Origin: Achatina immaculata
Taxonomy: Eukaryota; Mollusca; Gastropoda; Stylommatophora; Achatinidae
Direction: 5' to 3'
DNA length: 64,000 nucleotides
NCBI GenBank assembly: GCA_009760885.1
Contig: CM019718.1
Location: 27,525,633-27,589,632 of the forward strand
Positions 1 through 11,298 of this stretch are shown here, piece after piece. A model generated the notes under the pieces. The model did not search any database. It was not told where the DNA came from and saw nothing but the letters and a program-made list of their open reading frames with translations. Both the position numbers and the translations under genes were made by a program. Numbering within the stretch: position 1 is the first letter of the stretch; each line of letters starts with the position of its first letter.

Positions 1-640
1 AATTAACATATTGACTCCTCCCTTCCACGGTATTATATAGTTTCTGAATAAAGTCAAGCCCGTTATTTCACACATTCCTAGTTCACATGTCCACGATATA
101 AAGATTTTTTTTTTTAATGATGCGAAGAATGCTACGCATTCGACTCCATTCAAACGACACAAATTATAAGACACAAAACAATCAGCAAATTGAATTTTCA
201 GTTAGAATTGCCAGAATTTAAGACAAAAAAAAACATTCTATATACAATATAAACCAAATATAAAATCCCGAATGACATACAGCCCCTATTGGGAACATCT
301 AAATAATATGGCAAACGTCATTTATAATAACAATAATAATAAAGTTGGACATGAATCGCTGGGGCTAATGTTTCTAAACAGCCGTTTTCTGGAAGCCTGC
401 CTGTCCTTTTCGGAGTTGTTTTTCATACATTCATACGGCAAACTGAATTATGGACATGAAAGCCATTTAGCTGGGTTTTCTCATCGCTTCACTGTTTGTG
501 CGCGCGCGCATGCGTGTGTGTGGGTTTTTCTTTTCATTCACTGGCCTATACTAAGTGTGTTTTCTCCGTTGCGTCATTAACAGAGCCTTCGTTTTGCGAG
601 AACAGTAAACAGAGTTGAGATATACAAAGATTGTGCACGT
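1..640. other. AT-rich intergenic sequence
   Basis: No gene recognised. The stretch holds short A/T runs, an AAT-rich segment near 330-350 and a short alternating GC/GT tract near 500-523. Open frames here are short and lack any family signature. Confidence 0.4.
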
Positions 641-644
641 TGTT

Positions 645-905
645 TGTCTGGCTAGCCCTGCTCTCCCTGCAACTGCGATCTGGTGCTCTTCGCAGCTGAT
701 GCTGTGGAGATGTTCAGGCACAGGATCGTGCGAGCGTGGCAGCGGGCTACTTTTTTTTTTTCAGTTCCGGGCTGGAGCTAAAACTCAGGAGCCGTGCAGT
801 GTTTCTTTAGCAGACTCCACTACCATGGAGACTACGGCCACCCCTCCCCCCCCCCCCGTTAGTCAGGCTGGGTCTGTTACTGGGGGCACCGGTGGAGAAC
901 CATGA
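645..905 (-). mobile_element. GAA-tail retroposon family copy 1 (REP)
   Basis: This is a copy of a dispersed family also seen at about 1595-2190, 23880-24215, 37838-37940, 43455-43600 and 49085-49420. Shared words include CGCAGCTGATGCTGTGGAGA at 690-709 and the block around CTCCACTACCATGGAGAC at 814-831. Other copies end in a GAA-rich tail, which sets the orientation as minus here. No conserved reading frame spans the copies, so it looks non-coding. Confidence 0.6.
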
Positions 906-909
906 GGAG

Positions 910-1163
910 TGCTCATTCTCATGTAAATTGCTCATTCTCCCACATCTAAAGTGCGCATTCTCCCACTTCTAAATTGCTCATTCTCCCACTTCTAAAGTGC
1001 TCATTCTACCACACGTAAAGTGCTGATTCTTTCACATCTAAAGTGTTCATTCTCCCACATCTAAAGTCCTCATTTTCACACATCTAAACGTGCTCATTCC
1101 TCACATCTAAAATGCTCATTCTCCCACATCTAAAATGTTCATTCTCCCACATCTAAAATGCTT
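910..1163. repeat. 23-bp minisatellite
   Basis: About eleven degenerate copies of a 23-bp unit whose core reads GCTCATTCTCCCACATCTAA. The array starts directly after REP copy 1. Units differ by point changes and one-base indels, so this is an old array. Confidence 0.85.
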
Positions 1164-1594
1164 TGTAGTTTATCGCGCTAGCCACACACTACAGTTCTCT
1201 ACCACTTCTCTGTGTGCACAAGCCTTGTTGTTACCTGTCTTCTAGCTGTGCATGTTAACAATATATTCATTCCGAATCTGACGAGTTTAGCAAACGTTTT
1301 CCATTATCAAGGACTCCACGTTTTGATGGCGCAGGCGATTAACAAAAAGGTTAGTATGATCGTGAAAGCTGTTGCCTGGCTTTACCGTAGCAGTCGGCTT
1401 TTGAAATGATATCACTGCAGCGTCAGGCGAACCCTTAGATGGGTTGCAGGTGAGCATCTCCAGGTAGGTACAAAGCCCGGACTCATGCACATAGCAGGTG
1501 CTGATGTCAGTCGTTACAGACTGTGGCTGGTTACCCATCAAGCCAAGCAGGTTTAAGCCTTGGCGCCCGGCTTATACAGATTATTGTTTTATGA
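1164..1594. other. unassigned sequence between repeats
   Basis: No gene, RNA or repeat family was recognised. Short open frames on both strands have no recognisable domain. Confidence 0.3.
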
Positions 1595-2190
1595 ATGTTA
1601 TGTCGGGGCTGAAGACTGTCCGATCTGGCAATCGGCGACCGATATCTGACATGTTAGTGTCAAGACTGGCGAACCATTATTGGCCAAGACCCTGTTCCCC
1701 CACCTCTCCTTCGGTAGCCCCAGTAACAAGCCTAGCCTAGCTAACAGGGCGAGGATCATCATAGTCATAAAGGTGGGATCTGATAAAAAGTATTATTGCA
1801 TATTCCCCCCCCCCCCCTTGCTTTTGTAGCTCCACTCATAGACTGAAAAAATAGCTGTCATAACCCGCTGCCAAGCTGGCACGATGTTGTGCCCCTCCCA
1901 AGCCGGCACGAAGCTGTGCCCCTCCCAAGCCGGCACGATGTTGTGCCCCTCCTAAGTTGGCACGATGTTGTGCCCCTCCTAAGCTGGCACGATGCTGTGC
2001 CCCTCCTAATCTGGCACGATGTTGTGCCCCTCCCAAGCCGGCACGAAGCTGTCCCCCTTCCCAAGCCGGCACGAAGCTGTCCCCCTTCCCAAGCCGGCAC
2101 GAAGCTGTGCTTCAACATCTCCACCGCATCGGCTGCAAAGAACATCACTTCGTAGTTCCAGGGAGACTGAATAAGAAGAATATTACACCA
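1595..2190 (+). mobile_element. REP retroposon copy 2, split by a minisatellite
   Basis: The left part (1607-1870) matches the copy at 23880-24120, with shared words such as GGCAATC, GACCAAGACCCTGT-like and CATAACCCGCT. The right part (2105-2190) matches 24135-24215 (GCATCGGCTGCAAAGAACA) and ends in a GAA-rich tail. The two halves are separated by the 27-bp array at 1866-2110, which occupies the place of a single unit in the other copies. Confidence 0.65.
1866..2110. repeat. 27-bp minisatellite inside REP copy 2
   Basis: Eight to nine copies of a 27-bp unit (core AAGCCGGCACGATGTTGTGC). A similar single segment, around CTACCAAGAGCGATGCTGTG, is at 24120-24140 in another REP copy, so the array looks like a local amplification of element sequence. 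Because 27 is divisible by three, frames stay open on both strands. These are not genes. Confidence 0.85.
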
Positions 2191-3650
2191 GGAGATGCGC
2201 ATATACGTCAAAGGCAGGGCACTTATTAATGTCATGTATAAGAGCCCAGGTTGGGGTTAATCCACAACTGGTTATAGGCCGTATCTTCCATTTCAGCTCA
2301 CGCTGAAGGTAGTTTATAGAGACAAGCTGAAAAAGCCGCACGTTCTTGAAACATCTCTAGGAAATCTTGACATTCAGATGGATAATTAGATTACTGTTAT
2401 GTATTCTTCTTCTTCTTCTTCTTGCTAGTATAGTTTTACCAGTGATCTAACAAGGAAAGGCTTGCCTCCATGACTTTTATCGTCAGCAGGCGGTATTCAT
2501 GTGCGCCCAGAAGCTTTCCAGCTGTGATCTCTTCGTCTGGACAGATATTTAAGGTTCTTAAGTCTCTGAAACGAGGACAGGTTTACAGGATGTATTCAGG
2601 GGGTCAGACATCAACACCCAGGCCTTTCGTTTAATATCTTAGTAACGCTATTTATACGAACAGCCTGTAATTTTAAAAAAAAACAGCCTGTTAGGTAAAC
2701 ACTGGTGAAAATTTCGCGTCCTGGACAGAAAACCTGCATTCTGCAGTCTGCCACGACCGCAGGTGCCAGCGAGACTGTGGCGATCGTAGGATTGTTTTGT
2801 TAAACATTAATTGGATGACTTTTTTTTCCCCACATCCTTGACCTTTCTCTTGTTTGACTCTTTAAAAGGAAGAGTTCACCTGTTACACAATTACTAAGCA
2901 CGTTGAGCATACGTTTCTCTTATTGCATAATCGTAACATTTGTATTCGGAAGGTGTAATTTTTAGCATCTTTGAGAACAACTAATGTCGTAAACAGCAAC
3001 GTGTAGAATCTGCTCTGGTTAATCTAGAAAGTTTTTGTGGACGTCTAAAGTGGTTTGTCTACAAATTGTTTTAAGCTTATCGTGTTAGGAAAACTAGAGG
3101 TGTGAAAGAAACCACATGGTTTGAACTCATTTTTCAGCTACACCTAACATTCTCCTCTTCCACAATCATAATCCCTCCTCGCTAAGTTTCACTCCCTTTT
3201 CACTTGTTACACAGCTCAGAACCTCTTCACAGCATCAGATTACAACCCCATTACCCCAACTGTAATCACCTGTTTCACCTTCTCTCGGCTAGATTACCAT
3301 TGTATCACTGTCTCTCCCCTCCACGGTTTCCCCACCCCACCTCAGTTACGACCCACCTATCACACATCCCAAGTCCCCATTTAAATACTCTCAACACTCC
3401 ACCATTTCTGACACACACCGTCGGACAAGCCTTAGCTTCTTACAAGTTACAGCTACGTGCGTTGTTCGTTTTATTTGATTTTTTTTGTTTAAACATAGCA
3501 TTCATGTAATTTATATTTTATCTCCTCTCTCTATTTCTTCGTCCTGTATGTTTTTCTATGATTTTAAGGCTCACGCCGAAACTCCACAACTTTGTACTCG
3601 TTAAGTAATAAAGCAGTTCCTACTTTTTTCCCTACTTTATGCGTTTAGGC
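2191..3650. other. intergenic, no gene recognised
   Basis: This holds a CTT microsatellite (2404-2423) and pyrimidine-rich sequence at 3150-3420. No splice-bounded coding block or known repeat family was recognised. Confidence 0.4.
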
Positions 3651-3654
3651 AAAC

Positions 3655-3805
3655 TAGAGAACACAGAGAAGGAAAGACCAAGAGAGGAAATCCTGGATGG
3701 ACTGGCAAGATGACACGAAAAGAGAACATCGGAACAACTGATAGAGACAACATACACAAAAAAGTTGTGGAGTTATGACCGCCAAGGCTAGTAGACACAT
3801 CAACT
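3655..3805 (+). pseudogene. LINE 3'-end remnant
   Basis: Conceptual translation contains GRPREEILDGLAR, the basic C-terminal motif seen in RTE-like endonuclease/reverse-transcriptase elements (compare GRPREMILDSLTGW in the copies at 6.5, 21.7 and 32.5 kb). An in-frame stop follows. It is short and degenerate. Confidence 0.5.
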
Positions 3806-4110
3806 GTATGGATATAATCATATTAACTTCGCTCTGACTTTAGGCTGGGTCCTGAAGCAGACATTTGACACGTCATCATACAGTGGTATTATCGTTAAAT
3901 CCCCCCCCCCCCTCTTGTCCGCCTACAGAGGATGAGAGGGAAGGTTTAGAACATAAAATGAACGGAGACAGTAGTCGGCTGACAGCATTACGTCAGAGAT
4001 GACCAACAGTGGCCGCCGAAGACTGTATTCTACCTCTCAGTGAAGACCTCATGTTTCACGGCAAGAAAAAAAAAATCAGAAACACTGCGACAGAACGATA
4101 CAAGCTCAAC
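3806..4110. other. intergenic, no gene recognised
   Basis: Contains a poly-C run near 3901-3912 and an A-run near 4066. Nothing else was identified. Confidence 0.3.
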
Positions 4111-4117
4111 GTTATTC

Positions 4118-4455
4118 ATTCATTTGTATGTCCCTTGCGGAACTTTGCCTCCCTAACAGCACTCCTGTAGGCCTCTCGGTTGTGAGCAAGATGGCCTGCT
4201 GCTGATGCATCCATTTGCAGGTTATCAACGATGTCTTGCAGCCATCTTCGCCTTGGTCTTCCTCTCTTTCTTTTTTCCCATTATGTACCCTTCTAAGACG
4301 GTCTTCTCTAGATTATCATGACGTTTAATGTGTCCAGAATATTTAAGTTTTCTCTCTTTAATCCTCTTTACTAGCCAGCCTTCTTCAATGTTAAGTTCTT
4401 GTAGTATGGATATGTTTGTTCTTTTTTGTGTCCATGTGTTGAAGCACAGCGTATA
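4118..4455 (-). pseudogene. LINE-C 3' end (reverse transcriptase C-terminus)
   Basis: The minus strand encodes KLKYSGHIKRHDNLEKTVLE followed by a Lys/Arg-rich segment, then frames that repeat the pattern at 8030-8170 and 17830-17950 (cysteine-poor C-terminus of a non-LTR reverse transcriptase). The left edge carries an ATTC-type microsatellite on the plus strand (4112-4124), which is the element's 3' tail. The ORF is broken, so this is a 5'-truncated copy. Confidence 0.65.
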
Positions 4456-4564
4456 AGCAGCAAGTAACAGACTAAAAGCCGTATGTAAAGAAAGATGGAT
4501 AAAACAGCAGCCCCTGTACACACAAACCCCGCCCCCCCCCCAGATAATGAATACTAAAAATTCT

Positions 4565-4885
4565 CAAGAAGTGACGAAGTGATACTCTTCCGAATGAGAA
4601 CAGGACACTGCAGGCCGATACGCCATCTATACCAGAAGCTGAAAACTGGCTCAACAGACCTGTATGCCTGCGACAAAAGCAACAGACCCCCACATCACAT
4701 GCTCCAGAGTTTGCCAGTTACACAAGCCACTCAGGCAAAGGACTTACCCAGCGGCCCACCACCCCCCCCCCCCCCAAACTACAAGAGAAGCTTCTCTACG
4801 GCTATGCTGAAAACCTGAGACGAACTGCCACATTTATGAGAGAGGTTGGCGCCGACGTCTGAGCGAAACGATGAAGAAGAATAAG
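4565..4885 (+). pseudogene. LINE-G 3' end remnant (RNase-H-type LINE)
   Basis: Translation contains FRMRTGHCRPIRHLYQKL, resembling the zinc-knuckle-like C-terminal region (RTGHCRL-x-HLYR) of jockey/I-type LINEs in molluscs and arthropods (family recognition from memory). Later segments, in another frame, read ENLRRTATFMREVGADV and a stop, then a GAAGAAGAA tail. A poly-C run (4760-4775) and frameshifts break it. Related remnants are at 55115-55300 and, inverted, at 56930-57075. Confidence 0.55.
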
Positions 4886-5940
4886 AAAAGAAACATATCG
4901 CAGCCTGGCCAAGTGAACAGGGATAAAAGTGAAAAGACAACAGCAGTCCTGAAAATACACAGATCAGAAGACGGACGCGTTGGGCACAGATATTACAGCC
5001 AATCTGCAGTGTAAACCAACGCCATTTTGGTGATGAAGGCAGAAAGGGGAAGTAATCTGCTTGGAAAGACGCATCCTCTCGACGCTAATTGCGGCCAGAC
5101 CATAACCAACTGATACCTCACTTCCTTTCAACCCAGCAACACTGCACATCACATTAGCCTGACATACAGAAGTATAAATCTATGTGGAGCTTACTAAGCA
5201 GCCTAGCATTACATCACGCTGGAAAGATATTGTTCAGTCTCTTAGTGTTTACGCCGTTGTCTGCATTCGCCATCACAATCACTTTGCATAAGAACAAATC
5301 CTTAGGTCTGAAACAGAAAGAACGACAACTCACAGTATCTTTATATCGCTGTTTGGTTGTGAATTATGTATTAATGAATTGAAGAACAATTTCGAATTGA
5401 TACTGTCTTATAATTATTCAGCCATGTGAATCAATGGATGCTCGTCTGTGACTATAGCAACACACTTTGGCCGTTCAAAGGTTATCTAATGCAGGATAGC
5501 CCACGCGTCGTACATCATTTCATCCTCTGTCGTGTGTGTTTGTGGCCTTCTGGCATAATTTAGGACGTATTGCATAAACGTTTGAAGTTTATTCTGGTCT
5601 GGAATATCATCATAATTTAATGCCAGGCTTTCCATCATTCCTATTAATATCAGTTACAGCACCTATATGTGCCTTGTGAGCTACCTGTACTATCTACTTG
5701 TCTCTGACTATTAGTAGATTCTTTTACCTTATTTTCAGTCATGTCCATCTTTCTATCTGCCATACATGTTGAACTATCTCTTGTTGCTATAGCTACAGTA
5801 TTAGTTTCTACATCTTTCAGCGTACTCAGTGACTGTGTAGCTGCATCATCAAGCACCAACATTCTTGTTTCTAAACAAACATCATATGTTTCTGTAGGTA
5901 CTCAAACTTTCCATTGTTTCTGACATACTTTCTGTTTATC
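4886..5940. other. intergenic, no gene recognised
   Basis: No known repeat family or coding exon was identified. Open frames on both strands near 5650-5923 lack recognisable domains. Confidence 0.3.
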
Positions 5941-5964
5941 AGTAACAACCACAACTAAAATAAA

Positions 5965-6008
5965 AATGTTAATAATAATAATAATAACATTAATAATAAT
6001 AATAATCT
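5965..6008. repeat. AAT microsatellite
   Basis: Imperfect AAT trinucleotide tract directly upstream of the LINE-A copy at about 6009. Confidence 0.8.
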
Positions 6009-6600
6009 AAAGCGGGTGCAGAAATTCAAATACCTTGGAGCAGTAATAACTTCAGATGGGAAATGCAGAATAGAAGTAAAAACTGCATTTCAGAGAATGA
6101 GAAACATATTATCCAACACATCCTTATCATTGAACGTTAGAAAACGAGTCCTAAAATGCTATATTGAACCTATACCTCTACCTATACTTCTTTATATGGA
6201 AGTGAATCATGAACAATAGGCAGGTCTGCACAAAAATCATTGGAAGTAGCAGAAATGTGGTTTATTAGAAGAATGTTGCGAATCCCCTGGACAGCAAAAA
6301 TAACTAATGAAGAATGTATGAGAAGAGCTAGAGAGACAAAAAAATCTTGTCAGAAAAATAAGAGAGACAGTGTACTTTCATAGGACATGCAATGAGAAGA
6401 GGGGGCATTGAAAATAGTATAACAACAGGAAAAATAGAAGGAAGAAGATCAAGAGGAAGACCAAGAGAAATGATACTGGACAGTCTGACGGGATGGTGTG
6501 AGAGGAGATCACCAACTGAACTGATGGCCTGCATGAAGGATCGCGTACTCTGGAGAAGCATAATAGCCAACGCCAGTCGGCACAGCACATGATGATGATG
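6009..6600 (+). pseudogene. LINE-A 3' fragment
   Basis: Encodes in pieces VQKFKYLGAVITSDGKCRIE, MWFIRRMLRIPW-like, TNEECMRRA and GRPREMILDSLTGWCERR, the reverse-transcriptase thumb/C-terminus of an RTE-like non-LTR element. Compared with the copy at 32419-33116 it lacks the NRIGQAK segment and carries frameshifts near 6170-6240 and 6340-6370. It ends in a GATGATGAT tail (6590-6602). No clear target-site duplication was found. Confidence 0.75.
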
Positions 6601-6602
6601 AT

Positions 6603-7580
6603 ATTATCCTAATAGACTATGCTACATCTTCATTAAACCCTTTAGTAAACATCTTAATGAATCCGGAAACACTATCTAAAAGTGCAACCGCTACCGAAAA
6701 GCCATAATAGGTTCATGCGTTCTATGTAGTCTGGGTTTAACAGACGGCTTGTTCCGAACAATGGGTTTCAGTTCTGGCTGGTGACTATTCCGGTCTCAGG
6801 GGCAGGTAATCTTCTTTCGGATGAGAGTTTGCCTCCCTTCGTACCAGAATGTCCAAATACTTCACCTTGCTTCTCAATGAAGCGGAAAATTAGCTCGCAA
6901 CAAACGTTGACGCTTTCATGACGCAGTAATCTCCCGCTGACGCTTTCATGCCACAATAAGCTCACGCTGACATTTACATGGAAAAATCACCTGGTGTTGA
7001 ATTCTAGATCTGGAATTCAGACGGGGGAAAACTTCAATTTGGAATCTGGAAATTGGAAGAGAAGCTTAATGCTGCCACATACCTCAGATTATCTGGGCTT
7101 TTTTTTTCTTCGAATCTGGCATCTTATGTTCAGCCATTATTACATGATTTAAAAGGTAGAGCTTAAAAGAGAATCAACAAAATAATGAAAATCTCTGAAA
7201 TATGGCTGTGTAGAAGGATCATGCGTAATTTACCAGAAGAAGGAATACGAAGAAATGTTATGAAAACATAAAATTAATAATAATAATGATAATGGACATA
7301 AGATATGGACATGAGATATCAAGCCATATTAATGTGCTGAAAACATGGATGAAGGAGAATTGGAGAAGCAAACCAGCAAGGGGACAATGGCCGTCCAAAC
7401 GGCTAGGGGACATTAAGAAATGTAAAGTATGCATTTCGAACACATTTGCTGTGAAATACTTGGGCTTGGGGGGGGGGGGGGGTCCTTGTATCCATTTCTG
7501 AGGCGTATAAAGAAAAAACTGGAGGTCCAAAGCATCCGTTTTCTCCAGGACTTGGGCAAGAAGTACAGAAGTATATAACA
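6603..7580. other. intergenic, no gene recognised
   Basis: Holds a poly-G run (7470-7482) and a short segment around 7160-7260 that may be LINE-derived (minus-strand-like IRRNVMKT), too degenerate to call. Confidence 0.3.
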
Positions 7581-7582
7581 AG

Positions 7583-7995
7583 CTAAGAGTTCATACCACT
7601 CCTTATGTAGAGGCTAGACAAGAAGTATATAACACGCTAAGAGTCCATACCATTCCTTATAGAGAGGCTAGACAATAAGTATAGAAGTATATACCAGTCT
7701 AAAAGTCCATACCATTCCTTACAGAGAGAGCTAGACAAGAAGTACAAAAGTATATAACAATCTAAGAGTCCATACCATTCCTTACAGAGCTAGACAAGAA
7801 GTACAGAAGAACAGCCTAAGAGTCAATACCATTCCTTACAGAGAGAGCTAGACAAGAAGTACAAAAGTATATAACAACATAAGAGTCCATACCATTCCTT
7901 ACAGAGAGAGCTAGACAAGAAGTACAAAAGTATATAACAATCTAAGAGTCCATACCATTCCTTACAGAGAGAGCTAGACAAGAAGTACATGGAAC
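7583..7995. repeat. minisatellite, about 55-62 bp unit
   Basis: Six to seven variable copies sharing AGAGTCCATACCATTCCTTA and GCTAGACAAGAAGTA. Unit length varies through internal indels. A related single copy of the second word is near 8695-8735. Confidence 0.85.
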
Positions 7996-8026
7996 AAGTT
8001 GTGGGTCCATAGCATCCTTTCCTGAG

Positions 8027-8695
8027 AAGACAGTCATTTGCATGTCCCTTGCGGAACTTTGCCTCCCTAACAGCACACCTGTAGGCCTCTCCGTTGTAAG
8101 CAAGATGGCCTGCTGCTGATGCATCCATTTGCAGATTATCAACGATGTCTTGCAGTCATCTTCGCCTTGGTCTTCCTCTCTTTCTTTTTCCCATTATGTA
8201 CCCTTCCAAGACGGTTTTCTCTAAATTCTCATGACGTTTAACGTGTCCAAAATATTTAAGTTTTCTCTGTCTAATCCTCTTTACTAGCCAGCCTCCCTCA
8301 GTACCAACCTCTTGCAGCGTGGATATATTTGCTTCTGTCTAATCCTCTTTACTAGCCAGCCTCCCTCAGTACCAACCTCTTGCAGCGTGGATATATTTGC
8401 TCCCCTTCTGTGCTCATGACACCCGAAGAACTTCCTCAGCACCCACACCCAAAGGCACCCATGTGTTTCTCAGCTGCCGAGTGTCCAGGTCCCACAGGCA
8501 TATGTCGCGATGGGAAAGATGCATGCCCTTAAAAATCCCATTTCCGCAGTTCTGTCTGTCCCTCTCCACAGCCTCCCCAGCTGGTTTACTTTTTGAAGAG
8601 CGACAGATGTCAGTCCACCCCCAACCCCCAATTTCCCTCATTGTATCTCCATTATTAGTTAGTAGTGATCCAGCATATTCAAAACTCTCCTTTCC
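8027..8695 (-). pseudogene. LINE-C copy
   Basis: Minus-strand translation includes EYAGSLLTNNGDTMREI (the K/E-Y-L-G-S reverse-transcriptase thumb motif), then the RKGHAN C-terminus at the left edge. It extends further 5' than the copy at 4118. Frameshifts and an internal 68-bp tandem duplication (8267-8402) disrupt it. Confidence 0.65.
8267..8402. repeat. 68-bp tandem duplication
   Basis: Two nearly identical 68-bp units (8267-8334 and 8335-8402) starting CTGTCTAATCCTCTTTACTA, within the LINE-C copy. Confidence 0.85.
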
Positions 8696-9988
8696 TGAGA
8701 AACTACACAAAAAGTATAAGACTACAAGGCGAGAGTCTATAATATCACCCTTACATATTGGGGGGGGGGGGGGGGGAGGGTGCACTAAGCAAGGGAGAAA
8801 AATGATTGAGTATCCCGTATTTGAAGAAAAGCTCGTCATATTAACTAGCAATAATTAGCGTTTGAGTATATAACTATACACGGAGCCACTGCAGTACAGC
8901 TGGCATACCAAAATGTATGAACCGGGGGGGGGGGGGCGGGGAAGGTAGGAGCAACTGTATTACTTAACGAGTGCACAGTTGTGACGTTTACTATGTGTGG
9001 CGAGTTATAACTAGTTTAAACTTTTAACACACGTCCCGACGAACACGTCGTAGGTTGATTTGTTCGTACATCAACAAAAATCACATAGCGCAAGATACAT
9101 ATACGTGGAATACAGTACTGTATACACTTAAAACACGGACCTGGTTCAGTTCATTGTTTATGTCAATACTGTACAATAAACACAGAAAAAAAACAAAACA
9201 AACAAACACACACACACACACACACATAATTGAATATAGAGCGTGATTGCCGTGTGGTTTTAGAGCCTATAAGTCGCAGTCTAGGGTCACAATTATTTCT
9301 TATAACTTATAAGAAGTTGATTTTAACTCTGAGTGGTCGCAGATCTCAATAGTAGTAAGTCTGAATGGTCGCAAGTCTGAATGGTCGCAAGAGTCAAGGA
9401 CAGTCTTTCAAAACTTGGCTGGAACCGAATTAAGAAGCGAAGCGACTTATTCGGTTATTCTGATAAAATTGTGCGCCCGATACCTGTGACACAGTTAACA
9501 AACACCGAGTAGTACGTACTTGGAATCACACCAAAAACGGAAACCAAACCAATTCTGAATGCGAGTAGAACCGCCCGCGAACGGACAACGGTTTGAGATG
9601 AGCGTCTGATGGCGGAAGATTTTGTTTTGAAGGTCGATGCATCAAAACAGAACAAAAAACAAGCAAACAAAAAGTCATCACGCCGTGTCACCTGGGAAAA
9701 CGAATGTAACCAGCGAATCATGGACACACTAGGCAATCCTTTGACAAACCCGAAGAGTCGCGGTTCTAGAAACCTGTTCCTGGATAATTGCTAAACTTAT
9801 ACCAGAAAATTTCAGTTCCTATAAAGGAGTAATGCCCCAGATCTACTGTCTTTATTTTGGAACTCGGATCGGAAATGCTTAACGGTTGCTTGAATTTCCA
9901 TTTTATATCCAGCTTATTTCATTTTCAGATATTGGCAGTTGTCTTTTAAGTCAAATGGCTATTAAAATTTGCAACAATTCTTTCTCAG
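8696..9988. other. intergenic, poly-G runs and a CA microsatellite
   Basis: Contains long G runs at 8760-8775 and 8922-8935, an ACA/CA microsatellite at 9207-9227 and a short repeated phrase GTCGCAAGTCTGAATGGTCG-like at 9338-9392. No coding exon was recognised. Confidence 0.4.
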
Positions 9989-10109
9989 GCGCCGAGCCAA
10001 GCCATCCAGTCCGTCACACCAATCGCCTCTGACTGCACATCAGGACAACGCCAAGTATTACACAAGCTGCCATTACGCATGCGCGCCAGTGGTTGCCAGG
10101 CAACTTCAG
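9989..10109 (+). CDS. possible penultimate exon of the 11.3-kb gene
   Basis: A pyrimidine-rich acceptor (TTCTTTCTCAG, ending 9988) precedes an open block, and a CAG/GTATCA donor follows at 10109/10110. Read with the first base completing a split codon, it encodes 40 residues starting RRAKPSSPSHQSPL and containing NAKYYTSCHYACAPVV. It ends in phase 0, matching the phase-0 start of the exon at 11299. Composition (Ser, His, Tyr, Arg) resembles that exon. The donor is weak and no homology is recognised, so this is a hypothesis from phase and composition only. It could instead be chance sequence with splice-like edges. Confidence 0.35.
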
Positions 10110-10415
10110 GTATCATTAAGCCATACTTCGATTTTGTTGTTGTTGTTGTTTTTAATTTCATGGTGAGGAATAAAAGCACGCTTTCAGATGCCAGGCCAGG
10201 CCAAAACCCCAGTATCTCTTTCTCATGACATTTCCTTGGAAATGATTGTGATTATGCTGGCAAAACCGCCAAACCGCCAGAGAAGGGAAAGAGATTCACT
10301 TCTTTGGGAATGCATGGTTCCATCTTCTGTGCACTTCTGTGACACGAAGGAAGTCGGATATCATCACCATTTCCCTTGGCAGAAGAGCAAAAAATCTTAA
10401 TCTAAGAGCCTTCAA

Positions 10416-10922
10416 AACAAGATCATTTCACAATAAACACTTTGTTTAACAAGATCATTTCACAATAAACACTTTGTTTGACAAGATCATTTCACAATAA
10501 ACGCTTTGTTTAACAAGATCATTTCACAATAAATGCTTTGTTTAACAAGATCATTTCACAATAAACGCTTTGTTTAACAAGATCATTTCACAATAAACAC
10601 TTTGTTTAACAAGATCATTTCACAATAAACGCTTTGTTTAGCACGATCATTTCACAATAAACGCTTTGTTTAACAAGATCATTTCACAGTAAATGCTTTG
10701 TTTAACAAGATCATTTCACAATAAACGCTTTGTTTAACAAGATCATTTCACAATAAATGCTTTGTTTAACATTTTGCAGTAAACACTTTGTTTAATAAGA
10801 TCATTTCACAGTGAAAGCTTTGTTTAACAAGATCATTTCACAATAAACACTTTGTTTAATAAGATAATTTCACAGTGAAAGCTTTGTTTAATAAGATCAT
10901 TTCACAATAAACACTTTGTCTA
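10416..10922. repeat. 32-bp minisatellite
   Basis: About fifteen copies of a 32-bp unit (core AACAAGATCATTTCACAATA followed by AACRCTTTGTTT), lying in what would be the intron between the two exons of the first gene. Two units carry an 11-12-bp deletion or CAGTGAAAGC variant near 10765-10900. Confidence 0.9.
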
Positions 10923-11298
10923 AGGAACTTCTCCGGGCTAAAACTTATGTCACAGAAAGACATCTTAAACTTCTTCTTCTTTTCTTCTTCTTCCCCCAGC
11001 TTCATGTACACTCACCCGGGCATCTGGTCTTCATGAAACATCATCTTAACCTTTTCCACTCCACTGTACCCTTTTCCGTGGGGCCAAGTTTGTAATCTTT
11101 AAGAGGCTTTCTTGAGAGCCTAGACAAAGTATAAGTAACAACCTGGGGGGGATCCAGAATATCCTTTCTAGAGTGCGGATCGTCTTTCCTCATAAAATCT
11201 GTTTATCTTGTTGTCTTGTATGTGTATGGGAATTTTAGATACAGCTTTATTCATGCTCTGCATGATCATTATAATCATATTTTCATTTCATTTCGCAG

